Assembly (NCBI RefSeq): GCF_000801105.2
Contig: NC_079518.1
Location: forward strand, 18,766,800-18,830,799
DNA: 64,000 nucleotides
Direction of reading: 5' to 3'
Source: Raphanus sativus
Taxonomy: Eukaryota; Streptophyta; Magnoliopsida; Brassicales; Brassicaceae
Every line of letters starts with the position of its first letter. The stretch's first letter is position 1. Shown here piece after piece: positions 22,659 through 31,140 of the stretch. Below the pieces are notes generated by a model that saw nothing but the letters and a program-made list of their open reading frames with translations, ran no database searches and was not told where the DNA came from. The position numbers and the translations under genes were made by a program.

Positions 22659-23548
22659 TGATATCACTCAAATTATCCCAAGGAGTGAATTACTCTCTCA
22701 AATAAGAGGTCGAGTTGTAGTACTTAGGGATCGAATTCACAGCGAGCTAGGGAACTTAATATATCTAATAGTTATATGATTAAATTAGGCTAATAGTTTA
22801 TAAAGCACTAACTATAGCAATCAATAAATAAAACAGTAAACAAGATGAACAAAGCAATTGTTCAGCTTGGCAGAGAGTTGTTTGATGGAATGATGGTTTG
22901 CTAGATCTAGAGTTTCTATTCAGGTAATCAGGATTATAATGATATATAAGCTAATTGTTGTTTGCAAGATATTATAGAACTCAACATGAATTACAAATCT
23001 AACAACTTATGGTATAGACAGTCTAATATCTAGATCTTGGATCTCATCCTCCATTTATTGATCACAAGAAAGTGTCGATCGATTAATATATAGGAATATT
23101 GATCGATACACCTTTCAGAAATATCGATCGATTAATTTATTGGATCATCGGACCGATATCGAGAAAGCTTTACGATCGCGTTGAACACATGTTCACTAGG
23201 GTTCCTAAATAAACTTTCATATGCACCTAGCAATCCTAGCTCAGAGAAGACAAGTCAGATAAAAAGCCAAGCTTCCGCTTGTGTCTAATGATTCTAAGAT
23301 CATGGTTCTAGTTCATGACTCTAGAACACAAGCAATAAGAATAGTCTCAATGATGAATATCACAACTTAGCAATTCTATATTTTTGGTTAATCCCTCATG
23401 ACCTATCTGAACCCTAAACCTAACAGGTGGATCTATTCAGACATGAAATTTGTCACAAAAATCGTAGATGAATAGATGAAATGCATAAATAATATAAAAC
23501 CAAAACCAATGGAATTCCAGGAGGACTCTGAAGGAGTTCCTCCCTTCT
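22659..23548 (-). repeat. B 3' LTR, distal piece
   Basis: 890 bp ending (minus sense) in TGATATCA. It is an inverted copy, alignable over most of its length, of the LTRs of element A. It is cut by the CACTA after the TCT target site. Confidence 0.8.
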
Positions 23549-23583
23549 CACTACAAGAAAACAGGTCTTTAACGACTACAACA

Positions 23584-23633
23584 TTAGTTGTTCATTGGTC
23601 GTAAAAGGGGTATTACGACCAATGAACAACTAA
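23584..23633. repeat. Perfect 21-bp inverted repeat in CACTA end
   Basis: Arms 23584-23604 and 23613-23633 are perfect reverse complements (core TTCATTGGTCGTAA) around the 8-nt loop AAGGGGTA. It contains two facing copies of the subterminal GGTCGTAA motif. Confidence 0.95.
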
Positions 23634-24133
23634 TAACAATTGGTCGTAATATGCTGGTCGTAATCACTAATTGGATGGGCATTGGTCGTAAATTTACGAT
23701 TAAATATATTAGTCGTAACGGAGTCGTACACTTACGATTAAAACAATTGGTCGTAAACTAGATGTAATAAATGTAGTTGTACACGGGACGTAAACAATTA
23801 GTCGTAAAGTAGATGTAATTAATGTAGTCGTAAGTGGGTCATAAATGATTAGTCGTAAAGTAGATATTAAATATTAGTTGTAACTTAGTCGTAAAGACTT
23901 TTTCTAGTAGAGGTAAAGTAGTCGTAATATAACGACTAACTTACATCGAATCTTTAATTTTAATAATTCGATTTTAAATATTTAAATTAATTTTAATAAT
24001 TATATTTTACAAAAAAAAAGATTTTTTTAAAAAATAAAATATTTTATGAATTTGATTTAAATTCATAAAAACATAATAATATAACATTCATAAATTTAAA
24101 GTTTTCAAAATACAAAATAATTAAAACCGAAAA

Positions 24134-25066
24134 CTAAGCATTAAGGTCATAAAAGAGCTCAGAACTCCTCTCTTCGGCACGCCGAGTCAAATCGTCATGC
24201 TCTTCCGGAGTCGGGTTGGGGACGAAGGTCGGACGCAGGTTCTTCCACGATGCTGTAACCGACGGATCGACGTTTGGAGTTGTCTCTAGAAGCATATCGA
24301 ACATGTTAGCCATCGAACATATCATACAGTTGTCTATACACACATCAATCATCTCCGAAGGTAAGCCAAGACTATGAACAAGTTTCTGAATCTCATAATA
24401 AGATTCAACACACAAGTTATCTTCAGGCAAATACTCTTTAAACAACTCAGCCCATGCATCCATACAAACTTCAGGTAAGTTATGATCAGTTTTGATATTC
24501 ATCATCCTAGCTGCCAAAGATAATTTAGAAATACCTTCTCTACAACTTTCATAGATTGGCTCATTTGCTGCTGCTAGCATTTCATAAAATCTTTTTGCAT
24601 CCAAATTAGGCCCCTCTACATTTTCAACCTCCTCTATTACTGATGTTGTTTCACGAAATGCATCGGTAACCATATCATGCATTCTATCATGATCTAACAT
24701 ATGATTTTCTTGAATAACACTTTCAGAAGGCAAATGTGGTTCATCTCTGTTACGAACATTTTCAACATGATTACTACCACTAGCTTCATTCCTATTATCA
24801 CCCTCTCCATGGTTAAACCAAATATAGTAATGTGGAGTAAATCCTCTATTTACTATATGTTTCCAAACGGTTTCACTAGCAGCAAACTTCGTATTTTTGC
24901 ATTTACGACATGGACAGAACATTTTACCCGTTTCCTTTGTGAGAGGCGTCTGTCCGGCCTGGTACATGAATATCTCTGCTCCGTTCAGAAATTCGTCTGT
25001 TACTTTTCCTGTTGAATCTTTATGCGCATACATCCAACTCCGAAGAGCATAAATATTTTCAGACAT
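24134..25066 (-). CDS. CACTA protein, transposase-associated domain only
   Basis: A 310-codon frame without interruption, from ATG 25066 to a stop at 24134. Residues 1-90 match the plant transposase-associated domain found in front of En/Spm TNP2-type transposases: WMY at 11-13, MFCPCRKCKN at 49-58 (cysteines 51, 53, 56), VWKHIVNRGF at 68-77 and YIWFNHGE at 81-88. Residues about 155-240 (KRFYEMLAAANEPIY, SKLSLAARMMNIK, LPEDNLCVESYYEIQKLVHS) match the linker before the catalytic domain in TNP2 proteins. The DDE domain is missing; the frame ends in an acidic, charged tail. A TATA box lies about 70 bp upstream. It could bind transposon ends without cutting, for example as a competitor. That role is inference. 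Confidence 0.85.
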   Translation of the reverse strand: MSENIYALRSWMYAHKDSTGKVTDEFLNGAEIFMYQAGQTPLTKETGKMFCPCRKCKNTKFAASETVWKHIVNRGFTPHYYIWFNHGEGDNRNEASGSNHVENVRNRDEPHLPSESVIQENHMLDHDRMHDMVTDAFRETTSVIEEVENVEGPNLDAKRFYEMLAAANEPIYESCREGISKLSLAARMMNIKTDHNLPEVCMDAWAELFKEYLPEDNLCVESYYEIQKLVHSLGLPSEMIDVCIDNCMICSMANMFDMLLETTPNVDPSVTASWKNLRPTFVPNPTPEEHDDLTRRAEERSSELFYDLNA

Positions 25067-25134
25067 TTTTTAACTATTTCCCGTTTTCCTTTTTTTGTTT
25101 TTTTTTGTGCATCATAGAATGAGGGAGAAGATCA

Positions 25135-25142
25135 TATTTATA
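25135..25142 (-). promoter_or_regulatory. TATA box of the CACTA gene
   Basis: TATAAATA on the minus strand, about 70 bp before the ATG at 25066 and just inside the subterminal repeats. Spacing and position suit a core promoter. Confidence 0.6.
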
Positions 25143-25567
25143 GAGAAATTTCGATTTTGGTACGTACAAAGTTACAACTAATTTACGTTTAAATTATAAC
25201 TTAACTACCAAAGTGCAACTTTGTGCTCGTAAATCAGTTGTTAATTAGATGTAAACTATTTTGATGTACCTAAGTCGTAATATTACAACTAATTTATGAC
25301 TCCATTAGTCGTTAATTAGATGTAAAATATTTAGATGTAAGTTAGTCGTAAAGTTACATCTAATGTACGACTACATAAAAATTTAGTCGTACATTAGATG
25401 TAACTTTACGACTAACGTACGACTCAACTTTTAGTTGTAAACTGACGTCGACATTACGACTAATGTTTACTTTGTCGTAACTGAGTCGTACTACAGTCCG
25501 TAATTTACGACCACCTTTTCGTAGTCGTAATGTTTGGTCGTTAGGCATGCGTTTTCTTGTAGTGTCT

Positions 25568-25857
25568 CTCCTAACTAAGAACAATGAATAAAAGAAAGCG
25601 TAGAAAGCGTAGCGTCAACAATGGCTTAGAAATAACATAAGTAGGTTTCGTGCATGGGCATCTTGGTAATTTTAGGTATCTTATGGGCTTTAGTCGGTCA
25701 TAAAATATACTCGGTCCGCGTTATGGCATCACCGTCAATCGACACTAAGGTTTCATCATTGATCGACATTCCTTCAACTTCTCGGCAGCTTCCTCTCGCG
25801 AGGCAGACTGACCACTCTTCAGTAAAACGAGCATAGCTTCTGATCTAACTGTTATAT
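25568..25857 (-). repeat. B 3' LTR, middle piece
   Basis: LTR sequence between the CACTA and element A. It ends in TATAT (25853-25857), which is repeated after element A at 35676-35680. Confidence 0.75.
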
Positions 25858-26807
25858 TGATCGAGCATTGATTTTACCCATTTTTACCCATTCTTTGTTC
25901 CATTGTTTCTCTTAGGAGAGAACGGAGGAACTCCTTCAGAGTCCTCCTGGAACTCCATTGGTTTTAGTTTTATTTAGATTTATGTTCTTTATCTATTCAT
26001 CTATGATTTCTGTGACAAACTTCATGTCTGAATATATCCACATGTTAGGTTTAGGATTCAGATAGGTTATGTGAGATTAGCCCCAACTATAGATTGCTAA
26101 GTTGTGATATTCATTGTTAAGATGTTTTTCAAAGCTTTTTTCTAGAGTCATGAACTATAACCTTGATCTTAGGATTGTTTATTTACTTAACATCATCATG
26201 AATCCATCATATTCATTCTAAGATTATTAGAGAAAGGTGAGAGCTGATCTAAGAACTTAGTGAACATATATTCAACTCGCGCTTAAAGCTTGGCTAGAGC
26301 TGTATCGATCGATACTCCTATAGAGTAATCGATCGACGTATCTGAAGGTGTATCGATCTATATTCCTATCGAATAATCGATCCATACTATCGGTGCCTAC
26401 TGACCGCAAACATCATTTAGCATCTAATCAATAAATGAGTCTAAATATGCGACAACTGATCGATTCATTCATCAAAGTGTTGAGCTCTTTAATATCATGC
26501 ATACAACTTGTTAGGCATCTATAGGATTATAATCCTGATTACCTGAATAGAAATCCTAGATCTAGCAACCATCCTTCCATCAAACAACTCTTGGATACAT
26601 AAGAGCAACTACCTTGCTCGCCCCTGAAATTTACTATATTTACAGATTTATAATATATTTACTGCTTTACAATTTATTAGCCTTGCTTAATAACTATTAG
26701 ATCTATTTGGTTTCCTAGCTCCTTGTGGATTCGATCCCTAAGTACTACAATTGAACCTCTTATTTGAGAGAGTACCAATCACTCCTTAGATAATTTGAGT
26801 GATATCA
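25858..26807 (+). repeat. A 5' LTR
   Basis: 950 bp, TGATCGAGCATTG...GTGATATCA. It contains several CGATCGA and ATCGATC motifs (26305-26400). Confidence 0.9.
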
Positions 26808-26809
26808 AA

Positions 26810-26831
26810 TTTGGCGCCGTTACCGGGAGCT
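26810..26831 (+). promoter_or_regulatory. A primer-binding site
   Basis: TTTGGCGCCGTTACCGGG, two bases after the LTR. It differs only slightly from the Athila primer site (TGGCGCCGTTGCCGGGGA), which is complementary to the aspartate tRNA 3' end. Confidence 0.75.
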
Positions 26832-26918
26832 TTGATCGGCATTAGATCTTGTTTAGTTAGATTTAGTCTAGGTTTTGTTACATAGATCTAGTACCGGGAA
26901 GCAAGGAGATGAGGATTT

Positions 26919-27800
26919 TTGGGTTTTTCAAAGAAGGAGTCTGCTGATTCACACACGATCCGTAAGTCTACGAGGGAAGAATCGATCGACACCTTCCAAG
27001 CAACAGCAGTCGATAGCGTACATCATAAATCGATCGACATCATACACCACCAATCGATCGATAAGCTACAAGCAGCAGTAACCGACAGAGCCAACCAATC
27101 GTCAAATACTGTTCACCCGAAGTTGGTCGACACTATTCATCTTGTGTCGAACAACACTGTTCATCCAGCTACTGTTCCTCGCGGTACTGTTCATCGCGGT
27201 ACTGTTCATCGCGAAACTATTCACCTCAGCACTGTTTACCCAAAATCGACCGACAATATTCATCCGAGATTGATAGACACTTTTCATCGAGGTACTGTTC
27301 ATCAAGGCACTGTTCACCCGACGTTGATCGACACTATTCATCTGACGTTGATCAAAACTATTCATCCGACGTCTATCGAAACTGTTCATCAGAGTACTGT
27401 TCATCTGAGTATTATTCATCGTGGTGCTGTTCACGTCGGCACTATTCATTCGCCATCAATCGACACTGTTCATTCGAAGTTGATAGACACTAATCATTCG
27501 ACGACAATCGACACGGTTCACCGAGGTAGTATTTATGGAGGTACTGTTCATTGAGGCACTGTTCATCTGACGTCGATCGACACTGTTTATCACCCGTCGA
27601 TTGACACTGTTCATCCCGCATCGATCGAAACTGTTCACCGTGAAACTGTTCATCAAAACACTGTTCATCGTGACACTGTTAATCCGACGACCGACACCGC
27701 TTGTGTGGAGACAGAGAAGGTCGAAGTGCTTATACTTGAGGTCGATGAGAATGAGATGTTACGAGAAGAAGAAGGTCGCCTTCGCAACAGCACATGACAA
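26919..27800 (+). pseudogene. Low-complexity ORF region of element A
   Basis: A 211-codon plus frame (26919-27554) and a following fragment are built of short units. At DNA level these are ACTGTTCATC and ATCGATCGACAC; at protein level TVHRG, SIDTVH and DTIH. Nearly all frames stay open, so several long shadow frames exist on both strands. Position after the primer site suggests it replaces or extends the N-terminus of gag. No domain is recognisable. Near 27720-27790 a Glu-rich stretch (ETEKVEVLILEVDENEM) may be real former coding. Confidence 0.5.
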
Positions 27801-27842
27801 TTGATTTATGCAGAGGGTGATGTAATCGTTGATGTGATTGAT

Positions 27843-28120
27843 GTTGCGAAGTGGGAGGACTTTGAGCTGAAAGATATATATACTCTTATGGAACAGCATC
27901 CCTTTTATGCCTTTCCTCACGAGCAAGCAATGGATCACATTAACATGTTTGAGGAATTGGTATAGTTTATCTTCAATGGAGTCAATAAAGATCACTACTT
28001 CTGCAAACTCTTCCCATACACCCTTACCGGAGATGCAACTAACTGGTTCAAGAAGCTACCACCAGGATCTCTCACTACCTGGAATGACATGAGAGACGCC
28101 TTCCTCAGCAAATTTCTCTT
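27843..28120 (+). pseudogene. Retrotransposon gag remnant in A
   Basis: Frames here give HPFYAFPHEQAMDHINMFEE and then KLFPYTLTGDATNWFKKLPP and SLTTWNDMRDAFLSKF. The pattern L-x-G-x-A-x-x-W-F and the following W-x-D-x-x-x-x-F are the core of the gypsy/Athila gag (retrotrans_gag) domain. A stop lies between the pieces (27963). After FLSKF the sequence leaves the gag family and passes into the SIDT-rich region. It is the only classical retroelement protein signal in A. Confidence 0.75.
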
Positions 28121-28149
28121 TGGAGCTGCAGCAAACCTATGGATTGAGA

Positions 28150-28861
28150 TGAAATCTACGAGGATATATATGGTACAGGATGATGAACAACATGGATCTA
28201 AAGAGATGAGCAGAGTAGAAGAAGCTGATACTAGTGATCTGACCTCAACATCGATTGACACCACGAGCTCAGCATCGATCGACACCCTTACCTCAACATC
28301 GATCGGCACCATGGCCTCAATATCGACCACCACCACACCACCACCTCATCGTCGATCGACACCAGCACCTCAGCATCGATCGATACAGACTTCTGTCATC
28401 GATCGATACCACTTGAAATCCCTGACAGTTCGGGTTCTCCTCAGGATATTGCAGACTCGACATAGAAGAGAAATCACCATAGAAGATTTCTTGGAGCTGA
28501 AAGAATTCTTAGATTTAGAGGAGGGAGAAAAGCTTGAAGATTTGGATACTAATAAGGAAGCAATATGGAAGACTTTTTGGAGCTGGAGGAATGGCTTGAC
28601 TCGGAGCAGAAGCTTGATGACGAACGAAACACTAAGAGAAAAGATCTGGAGACTTCATCAAAAAGGCTAGCATTGATCGACACCAATCTGATGAGATCTA
28701 TCAACACCTGCCCTTCATCTTTGATCTTCACCCACCTTACGCCATTGATCGACAGCCTCCATACATCATCGATCTACATACACCGGACTGCATCGATCAA
28801 CACCCGCCTACATCATCGATCGACACCCACCCTACATCATCGATCGCCACCCAACAGATAA
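28150..28861 (+). pseudogene. SIDT-repeat and acidic region of A
   Basis: Frame 28089-28670 encodes repeated TSTSID and SASIDT units (DNA ATCGATCGACACC), then an acidic block with EDFLELKEFLDLEEGEKLED. An overlapping frame (28565-28861) repeats MEDFLELEEWLDSEQKLDD and then a Thr/His/Ser-rich run. The same acidic block and repeats occur on the minus strand in B (36960-37165) as MEDFFELEEFLELENGEK. The shared sequence shows this was a coding region of the family. Its function is unknown to me. Confidence 0.55.
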
Positions 28862-28889
28862 GATTGAGCTCCACCCACTCTATTACATC

Positions 28890-29813
28890 GATCAATACCC
28901 ATGGTTGGATGAACTTCCAGGATACATAGTCGAGCTGGAACAAGTTGAGGAGAGAGTGCACAAACCTGGGACCTCACGCCCTTCTGTCCACGAACATCAG
29001 AGACAACCTATATGTGCAGAAGGATCAGCTGGGTTTCACAAGACGGTAAAAAGAATACATGACCCTGTGAAGTTTTTGGTTCCTTGCGCATTATTTGAAG
29101 TTGAATCTCCTATCCCACCAGATAGAAGTGTGCATCTAGGTTCCTACAGTGAGTTATTTGATGAACAGGCTTCTCAGACAAGAGGGTTGAGATTTTGTGA
29201 AGCTGCTAGGTTTCATAAAAGGGTGAAGAGGATACATGATCCTGTGAAGAGTATTGTTCCATGCACATTGTTTGAAGCTGAATCTCATGTTCCACCAGAT
29301 AAAGGTGCACGTCTGATTTCTTATATTGAGGTGTTGGATGATCATCAGCACGTAGAAGCTTCACAGAGAGGGTTGAGATTTAGAGATGAAGTCGATAAAG
29401 CCCCAACAGAAGAAACATCGATCGACACCGATCAGAAAACATCGATCGACATGATCACTCCACCATCGATCGACAGTAGACGTGGTGAATCAGAGCAGAA
29501 TGAGTTTAAAGTGTATCAAAATCTTTTTGATGGAGGCACCACCACACGATCAGAAAATTCTGGGGGAAAGAAGAGAAAGAATTGGAGGAAGAGAAAGAAT
29601 TGGAGGAAGAGGAGAAGGACCAAAAGAGGCTCCCAATTATCATTGATTCTTCACTTCTCAAATGATGTCAGGAAATCCATAGTGAAAAATTGGAAGAAGA
29701 GGAAACGAACCAAGGGAGATTCTCAATTACCATTGATTTCTTACTTCTTAGATTGTGTCAGGAAATCCAGAGTGTGGAGTAGATGCTTCTCACATCCATT
29801 TGCAAAGCTTTGA
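28890..29813 (+). CDS. Family-specific ORF of A with duplicated HDPVK block
   Basis: An open frame of about 300 codons without clear ATG. It reads PWLDELPGYIVELEQVEE, then two copies of an approximately 60-residue unit (FHKTVKRIHDPVKFLVPCAL..., FHKRVKRIHDPVKSIVPCTL...), each ending in VPPD or IPPD, then a SIDT stretch and a very basic tail (KKRKNWRKRKNWRKRRRTK). The PWLDELPGYIVELEQ motif occurs again in B on the minus strand (about 36740-36775), so it was selected as protein at some time. No known domain is recognised. It may be the remains of a family-specific accessory protein. Confidence 0.5.
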   Translation, partial: DQYPWLDELPGYIVELEQVEERVHKPGTSRPSVHEHQRQPICAEGSAGFHKTVKRIHDPVKFLVPCALFEVESPIPPDRSVHLGSYSELFDEQASQTRGLRFCEAARFHKRVKRIHDPVKSIVPCTLFEAESHVPPDKGARLISYIEVLDDHQHVEASQRGLRFRDEVDKAPTEETSIDTDQKTSIDMITPPSIDSRRGESEQNEFKVYQNLFDGGTTTRSENSGGKKRKNWRKRKNWRKRRRTKRGSQLSLILHFSNDVRKSIVKNWKKRKRTKGDSQLPLISYFLDCVRKSRVWSRCFSHPFAKL

Positions 29814-29983
29814 GCATTCCTTATTGCTGAGATGATAGACAAAGGAGAAGAGTCTATGATGGAAGCTTTCACACAAGAATGATAAAGCTTCAGATAGTGG
29901 ACATTGAGACTTGTTTTGGAGCATGTTCTCATTCTCATCCAGACTAAACCAGATCTCCAAAGTCAAGCTATATGACTATAACA

Positions 29984-30012
29984 AAGCGCTGAGTGGGAGG
30001 TAACCCATTGTT
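29984..30012 (+). promoter_or_regulatory. Conserved GCGCTGAGTGGGAGG block in A
   Basis: GCGCTGAGTGGGAGGTAACCCA follows the ORF region. The same block occurs in H at 62573-62596, where GTGGG and CCCAC can pair around a short loop. It marks the start of the noncoding 3' part of these elements. Confidence 0.5.
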
Positions 30013-30079
30013 AGGTTTGTTTTCAATTTGATTTATTTTCATATGTTACTCATTCATGTTTTTATTAATTGCAGGTAAA

Positions 30080-30720
30080 AAAAAGTGATGAACAGTAACA
30101 ACGGTACTATAGCAACACACTGTAGCACGAACATGGAGCAGGAATGTAGCACGAACATCAAGCGACACTGTAGCGATATATCGAGCGACGCTGTATCAGC
30201 AAAATCGAGAGTACTGTAACAGAAATCAGGAGTACTGTAGCTTCGATACTGTAGAACGGCTACTGTAGCAGGATCACTGTTCTTCGAAATTTTTTTTTAG
30301 TTAATTGGTTTTATTAGTTATCTATTAATGACTTTTAGTGTTTTATTTATGTTAGGTAAAAAGGATCCAAGGAAAACGAGTTTGCACGGCGCATCACTAG
30401 CATCGATCAGCGCCACTTATTTATGTCGAATGACAGAGCATCAAGAGTATCGATCGCCACTTCACTGTGTTGGTTGACGATTGCCAGGCATATCAACCGA
30501 TTAGAGCATGTTGATATCGATCGACAGTACATCACCTGCAGCGACTGATGGTAACTCTTTTCCATCGATCAACACTTAATCCGGTCAGATCCAAGTAGAC
30601 GATTGCTCATCACACCGACCGATGAGAGCAGCTCGATATTGATCAACAGCACTTCATCTACAACGATTAATTGTCACTTCATTGTGTCGATCGACACTGA
30701 GCAGGTTATCGTTCTTACTT
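30080..30720 (+). other. ACTGTAGC/ATCGATC-rich noncoding stretch of A
   Basis: No frame. ACTGTAGCA and TACTGTA are repeated about a dozen times in 30100-30290. CGATCGACA and CGATCAACA phrases follow in 30400-30710. It looks like decayed repeat-coding sequence. Confidence 0.5.
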
Positions 30721-30770
30721 GTTAAATTTCGTACTTCTACTTTATGATTTTCACCTTACCACCGACTCTT

Positions 30771-30790
30771 TTACACTGGGGACAGTGTAA
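30771..30790 (+). promoter_or_regulatory. Conserved hairpin TTACACTG/CAGTGTAA (A)
   Basis: A perfect 8-bp stem around GGGA, followed by TTTAAGTCTG. Element H has the same stem with loop GGA (62870-62888). The purine run after it resembles a second polypurine tract. Confidence 0.65.
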
Positions 30791-31140
30791 TTTAAGTCTG
30801 AGTGGATTACTACTAATGTATATCTATTTTATGAATCTTATTTAAAATATTTTCAAAAAGTTTTTATTGAGTCAAAAAGGGGATGATGATCTATTTCGAT
30901 TTATTACTTGTCATCTAACCACTCTTTAGACCAGTCTTAGATTTACTGACTTCAGAATTACTAGACATACTAAAGTGGATCAACTTGTCAACTATGTTTG
31001 CATTTGCTAAGAGTGTTTGAAGGAACCAAAGTTGACCTCCAACTTCATTTGACTTGATTTGCTTGTCTTGGGGCTTGGTATACATGAGATCGGATTCTTC
31101 AAACAAGTATGGAAGATAAATCCTTGTGTAGATTTATCAC

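Larger units (their letters stand above)
23549..25564. mobile_element. CACTA (En/Spm-type) transposon, 2.0 kb
   Basis: The ends are CACTACAAGAAAA and its reverse complement TTTTCTTGTAGTG, with a 3-bp duplication TCT (23546-23548, 25565-25567). Both subterminal zones (about 23560-23940 and 25160-25540) are packed with direct and inverted copies of TTAGTCGTAA-type motifs, the usual binding sites in CACTA elements. One open frame (24134-25066, minus) covers much of the middle. The catalytic transposase domain is absent, so the element is non-autonomous. It is inserted in B's LTR. Confidence 0.95.

Noticed and set aside
27102..27668. Minus-strand frames full of MNS repeats
   Set aside because: Reverse reading of the ACTGTTCATC repeats; open in many frames by composition.
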